DNA of 64,000 nucleotides, from positions 1 to 64,000 of the forward strand of contig NZ_LNGH01000054.1 in NCBI RefSeq assembly GCF_011057715.1, given 5' to 3'. Of the stretch, positions 16,670 through 26,497 are shown piece by piece. Origin of the DNA: Marinitoga sp. 38H-ov (GTDB lineage: Bacteria; Thermotogota; Thermotogae; Petrotogales; Petrotogaceae). Numbering within the stretch: the stretch's first letter is position 1; the number at the start of each line of letters is the position of its first letter. Below the pieces are notes generated by a model. It searched no databases. It was not told the origin of the DNA and saw only the letters and a list, made by a program, of their open reading frames with translations. A program made the position numbers and the translations under genes.

Positions 16670-17536
16670 CTATTCACCCGCCAATTCAATTAAATATTTC
16701 CCATATTCAGTTTTTTCCTGTTTCTTCCCTAATTCAAACAATTGTTCTTTTGTTATATACCCCATTCTATATGCAATTTCCTCTATACATGAAATATAAA
16801 AACCTTGTCTTTTTTGAATTGCTGCTACAAAGTTTGAAGCTTCTAATAATCCTTCTGGTGTTCCTGTATCAAGCCATGCAACTCCCCTACCAAGCGGAAT
16901 AACATTTAATCTTCCCATTTTAAGATATTCTTTATTTACATCTGTTATTTCTAATTCCCCACGTAAAGACGGTTTTAATTTTTTAACTACATCAACTACT
17001 TGATTGTCGTAAAAATAAAGTCCTGGTATTGCCCAATTTGACTTTGGTTTCTCAGGTTTTTCTTCTATTGATATTGCTTTTCCAGTTTTATCAAATTCAA
17101 CTACCCCAAAAGCTTTAGGATTTCGAACTGGATAAGCAAATACTACCGCTCCTTCTTTGATTTGTGCTGCTTTTCGAACCGTTGCGCCAAAATTCTGACC
17201 AAAAACTAAATTATCTCCTAAAATAAGACTTATATTTGAATTACCTATAAATTCTTCACCAACCAAGAAAGCATCAGCAATCCCTCTTGGTTGAGTTTGT
17301 TCTTTATAGGTTATAGTTATTCCTAAATGAGAACCATCCATAAGTAGTCTTTTATATAATGGCAAAAATTCCGGATTGGTTATAACAAGAATATCTCTAA
17401 TTTCAGCTAACATTAAAATAGAAAGTGGATAATATATCATTGGTTTATCGTATACTGGTAGAAGTTGTTTACTAACTGATATTGTTGCAGGAAAAAGTCT
17501 TGTTGCTCGACCCCCTGAAAGAATTATCCCTTTCAT
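16670..17536 (-). CDS. rmlA: Glucose-1-phosphate thymidylyltransferase
   Basis: Encodes 288 residues. The nucleotide loop is [20 protein letters not shown]; most homologs have GTGTRL or GSGTRL, so the A before TRL is a mild variation. [27 protein letters not shown] and [14 protein letters not shown] are typical of RmlA. It makes dTDP-glucose from dTTP and glucose-1-phosphate and starts the operon rmlA-aminotransferase-acyltransferase-rfbB-nth. The 151-bp gap upstream (17537-17687) shows no clear terminator for the glycosyltransferase gene. Confidence 0.95.
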   Translation of the reverse strand: MKGIILSGGRATRLFPATISVSKQLLPVYDKPMIYYPLSILMLAEIRDILVITNPEFLPLYKRLLMDGSHLGITITYKEQTQPRGIADAFLVGEEFIGNSNISLILGDNLVFGQNFGATVRKAAQIKEGAVVFAYPVRNPKAFGVVEFDKTGKAISIEEKPEKPKSNWAIPGLYFYDNQVVDVVKKLKPSLRGELEITDVNKEYLKMGRLNVIPLGRGVAWLDTGTPEGLLEASNFVAAIQKRQGFYISCIEEIAYRMGYITKEQLFELGKKQEKTEYGKYLIELAGE

Positions 17537-17687
17537 ATTATCCCTCTTTTAATTTAGATTAGATAGAAAATTTATAAAAAACATTATTTATTAATATTAA
17601 ATCTAAAAAACTTAAATACTTCTTAAAAAGCAAAATTATATTAAAATGTATTAATAAATTTACTTTACAACAAATTAGTTGTTTATT

Positions 17688-20510
17688 TTAGGAATTTTCA
17701 AAATTATTTTCTGATTTTTTTAGTAAATTTATAACATATTTCTCAAATGATTTGACAAATGTTTTGTATTCTAACTCATTGTTTTCTATTTTTCTTTTAG
17801 ATTGAACAAAATTTTTAAACTCTTCATCAAGGATAATTTTTTTTGCAAATTTATATAGTTCGTCATAATTCCCTAATCTTGGGAAAATGTTTAAAGCATC
17901 ATTATAAAACATCATTGGAAATGTATTCATTCTATTTTCTATACCCTTTAAGGAATAATCATATTCTTTAACAAAAGTTATTATAGGTAAATTAGCATAA
18001 TAAGCTTCAATAAAAGAAAATCCTCCGGCATTTGGATCGGAATTAATAAAATAATCACAACTTTTTAAATATGCTCGTGCATTTAAATCTGCACCCAATA
18101 AAAGTATTTTTTTATTATTTATATATTTTGGAGGGATATGTTCTTTAAAAAATCCCTCATATGTAGGTCCAAAAAATACAAAAGTAATGTTTTCTATATC
18201 ATCTGACAATTTTTTCACTACATTCCAATAATTTTTGCTATAATATTTTATAGCTCGTCCTATAGAGATAATAACTTTATTTTTTTGAGGTATATCATAA
18301 TCTTTTTTTATATTCTTATTTTTATTAATCAACTCTGAATTTACTGGTGGTACTTTAAGAAATACATTTTTAGCAATATTTTTATCTTCTAATACAGTAA
18401 AAATAAAATCTAATTTATTGTCAAAATAAGGTTCTATATCTTGAGTTATTTGCCTTCCTATTAGTTTTGAAATTTTTCTTAATAAAGGATATATTAATAT
18501 ACCATATGGAGCAAAATATAGTGATTGGTAAAATGAAATATCAGGATTTACTTTTGAAATATATTCATAGTATTGAATTATTATGTCTTCTATGTTATTT
18601 GAAGGTTTTGGAATAAAAAAATCTATATTATGTTTTTTTAATATGTTTTTTGCATATTCTGCGTTTCTAAAACTATTTTCATCCAATAAACTTAAAATAT
18701 GATATTCAATATTTTCGTTATTACTATTAATTATCATTTCAAAAACGAATCTAAATAATACTTGAAAATAATCTAAGCCATTTAAAACAAATAAAAAATG
18801 TATTTTTTCATCTTTTTTATGTTTTTGATTGAAGTATTTGTCATAATATTTATATAAAAATCTTTCTCCTTCTTTTTCTAAATATATAAAAGGATTATCT
18901 GATAAATATTCAAATCTATCATATTTATCAAATTTAAAATATAAATTTCTCAAAAAATAATTGATTTTTTGCTTTAATTCAAGTTTTCCGTTTATCAATA
19001 AATATTCTATAAATTCTATAAATTTTTTTATTTCCCCTTTTTCTAAATAATAATTTAAAATGTAGTCATTATTTTTGAAATTATCAGGATTTTTATATGA
19101 TAATTCTAACATATGCTTTATATCATTTTTTTTATCGATTAAAGAAGCTATTACCTTTTTTACTTTATTAATCATTACTTGAAAAGAGTAATTATTTTCA
19201 ATAAATTCTCTATATTTAATTGAATCATAATTGTTATCCAATATCAAATTAATAGCTTCATCTATTGTGTTGAATATTAACTCATTAGGCCATTGATTTT
19301 TACTTCCATAATAATTATGTATAATTGGTTTTAAACCTCTTGCCATACCTTCCATAATATTATAAGGGTGTCCTTCGTGAATGCTGGTAGAAAGAAGATA
19401 ATTTTTATCTTTCCACCATTCATCCATATTTTCTACCCAACCATAAAAAATTACATTATTTTCTAAATTCATTTCTTTAACAATATGTTTTAAATAAATT
19501 TGGTATCTTAACTCTTGGAAATCTCCAGCAATATGAAGTTTATATCTTTTGTCTTTTTCAACAAGTTTTTTTATTATTTGAAGCATCACTGGAGGATTCT
19601 TTTTATGAGAAATATTAGCAACCCAGGCAATATTATATCCTTTTTCTCTTTTAGTAAATTGAATGTTATCAATTTTTACACCATTAGGAATTATTTCAAT
19701 ATCTACTAAATTTTCTATATTATGAATATATGATTTTATTATATCTTTAATATGTTCAGCAACTAATATTAATTTATCTATATTATTCCAATTTATTTTT
19801 GTTGGATAATAAGCTAATGACTCATAACTATGTAATCTTATAATTGCAGGTTTTCCTGATAATTTATTATAATTACTTGCAACAATAGCAACTTCATTTG
19901 CCCATTCTAACCAAACAATATCAGCCCAATCTATTGCTTGATATATTTCTTCATTTTTAGTTACAACAAATTTTCTTACCCAATATTCATTAGATAATCC
20001 CTCGATTATATCATTTATAAAATTATCAAGTCCTTTGGCACAAATAAAAGATAATTTTGGTAATTTTTTTGCATTTTCAAACTTGTTTTTAAAATTATTT
20101 ATTTTATTTTTAAAGTAAGATTCTGAACCTTGAGGAGCATTATTAAAAGCTTTCTCTAAAAAGGATATAGCTTGATCAAAATGTCCTTCGAATAACCATA
20201 AATCTGCCAGCATATCATTAATAGCCCAGTCTGTAGAATCTTTTTCATAATATTTTAAAGCAATTTCTTTTAATTTATTCCAATTTTTGAGTTCATAATA
20301 AATACTGGATAAATTAAATAATGCGTCAAGGTTATTTGGATTAATAGACAACAATTTTTTTAAAACATTTATAGCTTTATTTTTTTTACCTAAATTATAA
20401 TAAGCTATGGAGGCATAAATATAATCTTTTTCTGTTTTATCCTTTGTATTATTAAAAAAATCAATAATTTCATTATATTTTTTTTCATTGATTAAATTTT
20501 CTAAATTCAT
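17688..20510 (-). CDS. TPR-glycosyltransferase, probable two-domain
   Basis: Encodes 940 residues. Residues 1-150 are tetratricopeptide repeats (INPNNLDALFNLSSIYYELK, WLFEGHFDQAISFLEKAFNN). Residues about 150-470 are a GT-B, GT4-like domain with IPNGVKID, IAWVANISHKKNPP, FYGWVENMDEWW and the donor-binding STSIHEGHPYNIMEGMARG. A second GT-B-like half runs through residues 570-930 (IISIGRAIKYYSKNYWN, NSDPNAGGFSFIEAYYANLP). No signal or membrane segment is seen. It probably builds a surface glycan using the dTDP-sugar made next door, or modifies a protein such as flagellin or an S-layer protein. The acceptor is unknown. Confidence 0.8.
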   Translation of the reverse strand: MNLENLINEKKYNEIIDFFNNTKDKTEKDYIYASIAYYNLGKKNKAINVLKKLLSINPNNLDALFNLSSIYYELKNWNKLKEIALKYYEKDSTDWAINDMLADLWLFEGHFDQAISFLEKAFNNAPQGSESYFKNKINNFKNKFENAKKLPKLSFICAKGLDNFINDIIEGLSNEYWVRKFVVTKNEEIYQAIDWADIVWLEWANEVAIVASNYNKLSGKPAIIRLHSYESLAYYPTKINWNNIDKLILVAEHIKDIIKSYIHNIENLVDIEIIPNGVKIDNIQFTKREKGYNIAWVANISHKKNPPVMLQIIKKLVEKDKRYKLHIAGDFQELRYQIYLKHIVKEMNLENNVIFYGWVENMDEWWKDKNYLLSTSIHEGHPYNIMEGMARGLKPIIHNYYGSKNQWPNELIFNTIDEAINLILDNNYDSIKYREFIENNYSFQVMINKVKKVIASLIDKKNDIKHMLELSYKNPDNFKNNDYILNYYLEKGEIKKFIEFIEYLLINGKLELKQKINYFLRNLYFKFDKYDRFEYLSDNPFIYLEKEGERFLYKYYDKYFNQKHKKDEKIHFLFVLNGLDYFQVLFRFVFEMIINSNNENIEYHILSLLDENSFRNAEYAKNILKKHNIDFFIPKPSNNIEDIIIQYYEYISKVNPDISFYQSLYFAPYGILIYPLLRKISKLIGRQITQDIEPYFDNKLDFIFTVLEDKNIAKNVFLKVPPVNSELINKNKNIKKDYDIPQKNKVIISIGRAIKYYSKNYWNVVKKLSDDIENITFVFFGPTYEGFFKEHIPPKYINNKKILLLGADLNARAYLKSCDYFINSDPNAGGFSFIEAYYANLPIITFVKEYDYSLKGIENRMNTFPMMFYNDALNIFPRLGNYDELYKFAKKIILDEEFKNFVQSKRKIENNELEYKTFVKSFEKYVINLLKKSENNFENS

Positions 20511-20562
20511 AAAATCCCTCCAATCTATTATATATTTCGACTTAAATAATCAAAATCCTTAA

Positions 20563-20604
20563 TTCATTAATTCGCTTTACGAATTAATGAAAATGTGTTA
20601 TAAT
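20563..20604 (+). promoter_or_regulatory. tldD promoter with 12-bp inverted repeat
   Basis: TTCATTAATTCG and CGAATTAATGAA (20563-20574 and 20580-20591) form a perfect inverted repeat around CTTTA, and TATAAT follows at 20599-20604. The repeat covers the -35 position, so a repressor bound there would block the promoter; it could instead serve the divergent glycosyltransferase gene. It lacks a T-run, so it is not a terminator. Confidence 0.5.
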
Positions 20605-20633
20605 TAAAATATATAAAAAATGGAGGTGAAATA

Positions 20634-22022
20634 GTGTTAAGTAAAGAATTAGTACATGAGATTATAGCCACTGTTTTAAAATATGGTGGAGATTTTGCAG
20701 AAGTATTTGTTGAAAAAAGATATACAAACACTTTTGAAATGAAAAATGGAGATTTAGAAAACGCTAGTTCAGGTAATTCCTTTGGAGTAGGTATAAGGGG
20801 ATTTTTAAATACACAAGCAGTATATGCATATACTAATGATTTAAGTAGAGAAAGTTTATTAAATGTTGCAAAGAGAGTTGGAGAAGCTTTAGGTGAGATA
20901 AAAATAAAAGATTTAACTTTAAACTTAACTAAAGAAGAATTTGAAAATAAGCATATTGTATTATTATATCCTGAAGATATATCAAAGAAGAAAAAAGTAG
21001 ATATAATGAAAAGAGCATATCATTCAGCGAAAAATTATTCTGATTTAATTAAACAAGTATTAGTGAGATATTGGGAATATAATCAAAAAATATTAGTTGC
21101 AAATTCTGAGGGTGTTTTTGCAGAAGATAATAGAGTTAGAACAAGATTGATGATATCTGCAGTAGCTGAACATAATGGCGTTATGGAAACAGGGTTCTAT
21201 GGACCTGGTGCAGGAATGGGATTTGAATTTTTTGATAGAATTGATGTAGAAGAAGCTGGTAAATTAGCAGCAAGAACAGCAACAAAAATGGTTAAAGCTG
21301 ATCCAGCTCCAGCAGGTAAATTACCAGTAGTTATAGCAAATGAATTTGGTGGAGTTATATTCCACGAAGCGGTTGGTCATGCATTAGAAGCAACATCTGT
21401 AGCAAAAGGTGCTTCAGTGTTTGCAGGAAAATTAGGTCAAAAAGTTGCTGCAGAATGTGTATCTGCAGTAGATGATGGTACAATACCAAATGCTTGGGGT
21501 TCAACAAATATAGATGATGAAGGTACTCCAACAAGAAGAAACCTATTAATAGAAAAAGGTGTTCTTAAAGGATATATGATAGATAAACTTGGTGGAAGAA
21601 GAATGAATATGGAACCAACAGGTAGTGCAAGAAGACAAGATTATACATTTGCTCCAACATCAAGAATGACAAATACATTTATTTTACCTGGTGATAGTTA
21701 TCCAGAAGAAATAATTGCAAATACAGAATACGGATTATATGCAAAAAGAATGGGTGGAGGTTCTGTAAATCCAGCAACAGGTGAATTTAATTTTGCTGTA
21801 AATGAAGGATATTTAATAGAAAATGGAAAAATCACAAAGCCTGTTAGAGGTGCAACATTAATAGGAAAAGGTTATGAAATAATACAAAAAATAGATATGG
21901 TAGGAAATGATATTGCAAGAGGTCAAGGTATGTGTGGATCAATTTCTGGATCCATTCCAGCAGATGTAGGACAACCAACAATAAGGGTATCTGAAATAAT
22001 AGTTGGGGGGCGAAACAAATGA
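20634..22022 (+). CDS. tldD: TldD metalloprotease subunit
   Basis: Encodes 462 residues from GTG, with TGGAGGTGA 7 nt upstream. The zinc motif is in GGVIFHEAVGHALEATS (HExxxH), and GSARRQDYTFAPTSRMTNTF and GGGSVNPATGEFNFAVNEGY are typical of TldD. With PmbA/TldE it forms a heterodimeric protease that trims unfolded peptides, such as microcin leaders, and degrades CcdA in E. coli. pmbA overlaps it by 4 bases. A role in processing the glycine-zipper cassette products is possible but unsupported. Confidence 0.95.
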   Translation: MLSKELVHEIIATVLKYGGDFAEVFVEKRYTNTFEMKNGDLENASSGNSFGVGIRGFLNTQAVYAYTNDLSRESLLNVAKRVGEALGEIKIKDLTLNLTKEEFENKHIVLLYPEDISKKKKVDIMKRAYHSAKNYSDLIKQVLVRYWEYNQKILVANSEGVFAEDNRVRTRLMISAVAEHNGVMETGFYGPGAGMGFEFFDRIDVEEAGKLAARTATKMVKADPAPAGKLPVVIANEFGGVIFHEAVGHALEATSVAKGASVFAGKLGQKVAAECVSAVDDGTIPNAWGSTNIDDEGTPTRRNLLIEKGVLKGYMIDKLGGRRMNMEPTGSARRQDYTFAPTSRMTNTFILPGDSYPEEIIANTEYGLYAKRMGGGSVNPATGEFNFAVNEGYLIENGKITKPVRGATLIGKGYEIIQKIDMVGNDIARGQGMCGSISGSIPADVGQPTIRVSEIIVGGRNK

Positions 22023-23335
22023 CATATGATGAATTTAAAGATAAAATATTTAAATTAGCTAAAGAAAAAGGATTTGAAGCACAAATCTCATACTCTAAAA
22101 ATTATGAATTTTCATTAAGATTAGCAAATGGTCAAATGGATGAATATAAGGATGCTAACAATAGTTCTATATCATTAAAGGTATTAAAAGATGGAAAAAT
22201 AGGTTCAGCATCAACTTCAATTTTTGATAATCCTGAGAGATTATTAGAAGAAGCAATAACAAATTATGAAATAATAGATTCTAATGAAGAAAATTTATTC
22301 TATGATGGTTCAGGGGAATATCTAAATATACAATCATATTATGGTGAATATGAAAAACTCAGTGTAAAAGAAAAAATGGAAAAATTAAATAAAATGTTTG
22401 AAGTAGCTTCAAAGGATGAAAATATAATGATGGTTCCTATGACAGTATATGGACATCAAACAACAGAAGTTTCAATGGCTAATACATTAGGATTAGATAA
22501 AACATATAAAGGGGATGGAGGATATGCTTATCTCTCAGTAGTTGCAAAAGATCAATCACCAAGATCAGGATTTTGGTATGGTTTAGCTCCAAAACCCGAA
22601 AATTTAGATATAGAAAAAATTAGTGAAATGGCTGTAAAAGAAGCTGTATCAAAAATAGGTTCTAAATCTGTAAAAAGTGGTAAATATAGGGTTATTTTAA
22701 GAAGCGATGAATTTGCATCATTATTATCAACAATGTTAATTCCAATGATCTCTGCAGAAAATGCCCAAAAAAATATGTCACCATTAAAAAATAAACTTGG
22801 AGAAAAGATAGCAAGTGAAGTATTAAAAATAAAAGATGTACCTTATTATGAAGGATCATTATCTAATGCGTCTTTTGATAGTGAAGGAGTGCCAACTAAA
22901 GAAAAAACAATAATAGAAAACGGTGAATTTAAAACATTTTTATACAATTTAAAAACAGCTAAAAAAGAAGGAAAAGCCTCAACTGGTAATGCTTCTGGTA
23001 GAGGTATAGCGCCAATAAACCTATTGGTAGAACCAGGAGAAAAATCATTTGATGAATTGTTAAAAGAATTAAATAATGGTATAATTATAACTTCTTTAGA
23101 AGGATTACATTCTGGTGCTAATCCGATATCAGGAGAATTTTCATTAGGAGCACAAGGTTTAAAAATAGAAAATGGAGAAATTGTTTGTGGGGTAGAACAA
23201 ATTACAATTTCTGGAAATTTCTTAGAAATGATGAAAAAAGTTGAACAAGTTGGTAATGATATGTGGATATCATTTGGAGGTACTATAACACCATCAGTTA
23301 TTATTTCAGAAATAGATATTGCCGGTAATGAGTAG
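22019..23335 (+). CDS. pmbA: PmbA/TldE subunit
   Basis: Encodes 438 residues of the same fold as TldD but lacking the HExxxH zinc site, as expected for the partner subunit. SLEGLHSGANPISGEFSLGA and QVGNDMWISFGGTITPSVII are diagnostic. It completes the TldD/TldE protease. Its start is inside the tldD stop region (ATGA overlap), which implies coupled translation at equal dose. The next gene begins 9 nt after its stop, so the HepT/MntA pair is probably on the same transcript. Confidence 0.94.
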   Translation: MTYDEFKDKIFKLAKEKGFEAQISYSKNYEFSLRLANGQMDEYKDANNSSISLKVLKDGKIGSASTSIFDNPERLLEEAITNYEIIDSNEENLFYDGSGEYLNIQSYYGEYEKLSVKEKMEKLNKMFEVASKDENIMMVPMTVYGHQTTEVSMANTLGLDKTYKGDGGYAYLSVVAKDQSPRSGFWYGLAPKPENLDIEKISEMAVKEAVSKIGSKSVKSGKYRVILRSDEFASLLSTMLIPMISAENAQKNMSPLKNKLGEKIASEVLKIKDVPYYEGSLSNASFDSEGVPTKEKTIIENGEFKTFLYNLKTAKKEGKASTGNASGRGIAPINLLVEPGEKSFDELLKELNNGIIITSLEGLHSGANPISGEFSLGAQGLKIENGEIVCGVEQITISGNFLEMMKKVEQVGNDMWISFGGTITPSVIISEIDIAGNE

Positions 23336-23344
23336 GTGAAAATA

Positions 23345-23767
23345 ATGCCTTTAGATCTTTCAAGCTTAGAAAAAGCAATTAATTCCCTTGATGAATTAAT
23401 AAAAAAAACAAATGATAAAGAGTTTATGGACTCTTTGGATGTTATATTTAGATATGGAATTAAAGCTGGTGTAATACAAAATTTTGAATTCACATATGAA
23501 TTGTGTTGGAAATTTATGAAAAGATGGTTGGAAGAAAATATAGGGCGAGCATATGTTGACGGAATAACCAGAAAAGAATTATTTAGATTAAGTTATGAAA
23601 ATAAATTAATTGAAAATATAGAAAATTGGTTTGAATATCACAAATATAGAAATTTAACATCACATACATATGATTTAGAAATAGCTGAAGAAGTATATAA
23701 TATATCAAAAGATTTCATTAAAGATGCTAAAATATTATTAGAAAGGCTAAAAGAGAGAAATGATTGA
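23345..23767 (+). CDS. HEPN-family HepT-like protein (nucleotidyltransferase substrate-binding, HI0074 type)
   Basis: Encodes 140 residues of all-helical character. The HEPN RNase motif Rx4HxY is visible as RNLTSHTY, and FEFTYELCWKFMKRWL is typical of the HI0074 group. The ATG at 23345 follows TAGGTGA and gives the usual MPLDLSSLEKA start; a GTG three codons earlier is less likely. It is followed by a minimal nucleotidyltransferase with an 8-nt overlap, the arrangement of type VII toxin-antitoxin systems in which MntA AMPylates the HepT tyrosine. Toxicity is not shown. Confidence 0.82.
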   Translation: MPLDLSSLEKAINSLDELIKKTNDKEFMDSLDVIFRYGIKAGVIQNFEFTYELCWKFMKRWLEENIGRAYVDGITRKELFRLSYENKLIENIENWFEYHKYRNLTSHTYDLEIAEEVYNISKDFIKDAKILLERLKERND

Positions 23768-24056
23768 AATTAAATCCGAGCATTTTGGAATTGTCTTAAA
23801 TATTCTAAAAAAATACTTAAAAGATTGTCAAATAATCATATTTGGTTCAAGAGTTACTGGTAACTCTAATAAATTTTCTGATTTAGACATTGCTATAGAT
23901 TGTAATGAAAAAATTAAAATGTCTGTTTTATTTAAATTAGAAGAGGAATTTCAGGAGTCAGATTTACCTTTTAGAGTTGATATTATTGATTGGAATAGAA
24001 CTTCTGAAAGTTTTAAAAAGGTTATAAATAAAAAATGTATAAAAATAAAACTATAG
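23760..24056 (+). CDS. Minimal nucleotidyltransferase, MntA-like
   Basis: Encodes 98 residues with the polymerase-beta signature GSRVTGNSNKFSDLDIAI (GS...DxD) and the third acidic residue in PFRVDIIDWN. It is the usual partner of the preceding HEPN protein, and both carry the motifs needed for the antitoxin AMPylation reaction. It ends immediately before a terminator. It could alternatively be part of a stress or repair module, but the pairing is well known. Confidence 0.85.
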   Translation: MIEIKSEHFGIVLNILKKYLKDCQIIIFGSRVTGNSNKFSDLDIAIDCNEKIKMSVLFKLEEEFQESDLPFRVDIIDWNRTSESFKKVINKKCIKIKL

Positions 24057-24085
24057 CAGCCTTTAGGCTGCTATAGTTATTATAT
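24051..24085. terminator. Terminator between mntA and the chemoreceptor gene
   Basis: CTATAGCAGCC and GGCTGCTATAG (24051-24061 and 24066-24076) with a TTTA loop, between two converging genes. Confidence 0.75.
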
Positions 24086-25789
24086 TTTCAATCTTTTTAG
24101 TGAATTATCTAAACTCTCAAAAGATTTTGTTACCTCATCATATTTATTTGATAAGTATGATAAATTGTCTTCTATTTTTTTAGCAATATTTAATAATTCT
24201 TCTCCCTGAATTGATATATTTGAAATACTTTGAGATATCTCATTTGCACCAAAACTCATCTCTTCGGATGAAATATGCTGTTTTTCACTAAATGAATTTA
24301 GTGAAGTTATAGAATTTAAAATATCAGAAATAGAAGATTTGAAATATTCAAAAGTATTTGATAGTGAATTATATCCATTATTAGTGTCGTTTATATTATT
24401 TTTTAAAATATCAATTTTATTTTTTAATTTATCTGAAGAACTTCTAATATTTTGAATAGTGTCAGTAATTATTTCTGTTGATTTTTTAGTCTCTTCAGCC
24501 AACTTTCTAATTTCATCTGCAACAACAGCAAATCCTTTACCTGCATCTCCTGCTCTTGCGGCTTCAATTGCAGCATTTAATGCCAAAAGATTAGTTTGTT
24601 CTGTTATATTTTGAATGCTAAGTAATATTTCTTCTATATCTTGAGTTTGCTTTGTTAAATTTAAAATATCTTCTTCAATATTATTGTATTCAATAATAAG
24701 ATTATCAGTAATATTTTTTAACTTTTTTAATTCTACAACACTTAAATCAGATTTCTTTTGTAAATCAACAGAATTGTTTTTTATATCTGAAGACATTTGA
24801 GAAAGTATTTGAGACTGATTAGATAATTCTTCAATATTAGCTGTAATCTCTTCGACTGAACTAGTAATTCTTTCAATGTTTTCTTGTTGTTTTTCTACTG
24901 AATTAATCATGTTATAAGTTTTTTCTTTGAATGAAGAGAAAGTATTTTGTGATTCGTTAAATATCATCTTGGAAGAATCAGATGTATTAATAACATTCTT
25001 AATTATATTAGAAAGTCCAAATAATGAATTATCTAAATTTTTTGAAATTATTTTAAATTCATCTAAACTATTTAATTCTGTTTTCATTGAAAAATCTCCA
25101 TTAGATAATTTATTTAATACATCTGTGATTTTAGGTAATCCGAAAAGTATTTTTTTAGAGAAATAAATCAAAGAAAAAGCTAATAATATATTTAAAAATA
25201 TACCTGTCATTACAAAACTTTTTTGAATATCAAGATTCAATTCTAATTTTAAGTTCATATATTTTAATAATATGGGAGCTATCCACATTGAAATTGAGAG
25301 AACACTAATAGTTAATTTTAAAGATATAGGTATTATAAGATTATTAATTGCATCACCTTCATATTTTTTTAAGAAGTTTGATTTTGAATATATAATTAAA
25401 TAAATAGCAATAATATTAATATTAATTGCTAAAGCTCCTATTAATCTAATAATTAAAGTTTCTTCAGGTAATGGTTGAATAGAATTAGCAAATAGACCTA
25501 CAAATGTTGCAGCAATAAAGTTTACAAAAAATAGAGAAATTGAACTGAATATAGGGAAATTAATTCTTGAATCATTTATAGCCTTTTTTGCTAGATATTT
25601 ATTGAAAAATGCAAAACCTAAACCTAAAGTTAGAATTGCAATTAAATATCCTAATAAAAATATCCAAACAGGATAATTCTTAATACCTGCAAATATGTAA
25701 TAACTAAACAATAGTGCTGGTGTATCAATAATAATAAGAGTATAAATAGTTTTTTTAAATATTTCCCATTCAAATGATTTGTGATTCAT
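24080..25789 (-). CDS. Methyl-accepting chemotaxis protein with a multi-pass membrane N-terminus
   Basis: Encodes 569 residues. The N-terminal 210 residues contain about six hydrophobic segments and no long extracytoplasmic domain, so sensing is likely within the membrane or cytoplasm. A HAMP-like region follows ([20 protein letters not shown]), then the signalling domain with the invariant tip [20 protein letters not shown] and [14 protein letters not shown]-type heptads. No C-terminal CheR/CheB pentapeptide is visible. It controls CheA in the chemotaxis array; the ligand is unknown. Confidence 0.9.
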   Translation of the reverse strand: MNHKSFEWEIFKKTIYTLIIIDTPALLFSYYIFAGIKNYPVWIFLLGYLIAILTLGLGFAFFNKYLAKKAINDSRINFPIFSSISLFFVNFIAATFVGLFANSIQPLPEETLIIRLIGALAININIIAIYLIIYSKSNFLKKYEGDAINNLIIPISLKLTISVLSISMWIAPILLKYMNLKLELNLDIQKSFVMTGIFLNILLAFSLIYFSKKILFGLPKITDVLNKLSNGDFSMKTELNSLDEFKIISKNLDNSLFGLSNIIKNVINTSDSSKMIFNESQNTFSSFKEKTYNMINSVEKQQENIERITSSVEEITANIEELSNQSQILSQMSSDIKNNSVDLQKKSDLSVVELKKLKNITDNLIIEYNNIEEDILNLTKQTQDIEEILLSIQNITEQTNLLALNAAIEAARAGDAGKGFAVVADEIRKLAEETKKSTEIITDTIQNIRSSSDKLKNKIDILKNNINDTNNGYNSLSNTFEYFKSSISDILNSITSLNSFSEKQHISSEEMSFGANEISQSISNISIQGEELLNIAKKIEDNLSYLSNKYDEVTKSFESLDNSLKRLKI

Positions 25790-25950
25790 ATTATCCCTCC
25801 AAATTAATTAATCTATCATTTGATATATTATTATATCATAAAAATTTCAATTAAATACATATTCAAAAAAATCTAACTTAAAATAATGACTAAAGATATA
25901 ATAGGGGATATTTTGACAAATAAAATATATATTTGTATTAACTTAAAAAT

Positions 25951-25982
25951 AAAATGCACTCTTATCCGAGTGCATTTTTTGT
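25951..25982 (-). terminator. Terminator at the end of cassette locus 2
   Basis: AAAATGCACTC and GAGTGCATTTT pair (25951-25961 and 25968-25978), just after the last small gene of the cassette on the minus strand. Confidence 0.75.
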
Positions 25983-25985
25983 TAA

Positions 25986-26183
25986 CTATAATGATTTTTT
26001 TAGAATCTTCATGATTTTTATTATATTCAAGACTTTTATATAAATAAAAATAGAACTATATTCACAGTCATTATAACAGTAAGTGCTTTTAATAAAAAAT
26101 AGATATAATAAAATAATTAGAATTTCTATTATTTTTTTAGGACTATTTCTAAAAACATTTATATTTAAAAAGTAGTTTCTCAA
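25986..26183 (-). CDS. Small hydrophobic ORF at the end of cassette 2
   Basis: Encodes 65 residues with two hydrophobic stretches, rich in isoleucine and lysine. Its start overlaps the stop of the preceding membrane protein by 4 bases. The C-terminal half (SIFIYIKVLNIIKIMKIL) resembles in pattern the end of cassette immunity-type proteins (IVVIIFITELIRLL). It may be the tail of an older membrane partner or a real small protein; I cannot tell. Confidence 0.35.
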   Translation of the reverse strand: MRNYFLNINVFRNSPKKIIEILIILLYLFFIKSTYCYNDCEYSSIFIYIKVLNIIKIMKILKKSL

Positions 26184-26497
26184 TACTTATAAATTTTTGT
26201 TTTTGTTAATAACCTTATTAATTCAGTAATGAAAATAATAACTACTATAAAATGTTTCCAAATAAGAAAATACGTGATACTGAAAAAAACAACACAATAA
26301 GAAATATCTATTATTTTATTTTGTTGTATTCTTTTTAATATTGAATATAAAATATAAGAAAAAATCAATAATATAGAAGATATCAAATAATTGTGCATAT
26401 TTTGTCTTGTAATAAAGTTATTTGATATGTTTGATAATATTAAAAATATATAAGGAAAAAATCCCATTGCTAATGTAATAATTATTTTTTTAACCAT
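26180..26497 (-). CDS. Small membrane protein, putative immunity partner of variant B
   Basis: Encodes 105 residues with about three to four transmembrane segments. The ATG lies inside the last codons of the glycine-zipper gene (GAATGGTTAAAAAA), so it overlaps it by 16 bases and is probably translated by coupling. Its sequence differs from the variant-A partner but matches the decayed copy at 6816-7102. It thus follows the variant-B C-terminus wherever that occurs, the expected behaviour of a cognate immunity protein. The function is inferred from this linkage. Confidence 0.55.
   Translation of the reverse strand: MVKKIIITLAMGFFPYIFLILSNISNNFITRQNMHNYLISSILLIFSYILYSILKRIQQNKIIDISYCVVFFSITYFLIWKHFIVVIIFITELIRLLTKTKIYKY

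Noticed and set aside
22846-23493. 215-codon minus-strand reading over pmbA and the HepT-like gene
   Set aside because: It is antisense to two well-supported genes and has no start signals.
5183-25982. Similar terminators (ATGCACT...AGTGCAT) at 5183 and 25951 as part of the inverted repeat
   Set aside because: Flanking DNA does not match and they lie at opposite ends of the cassettes, so this is probably convergent terminator sequence.
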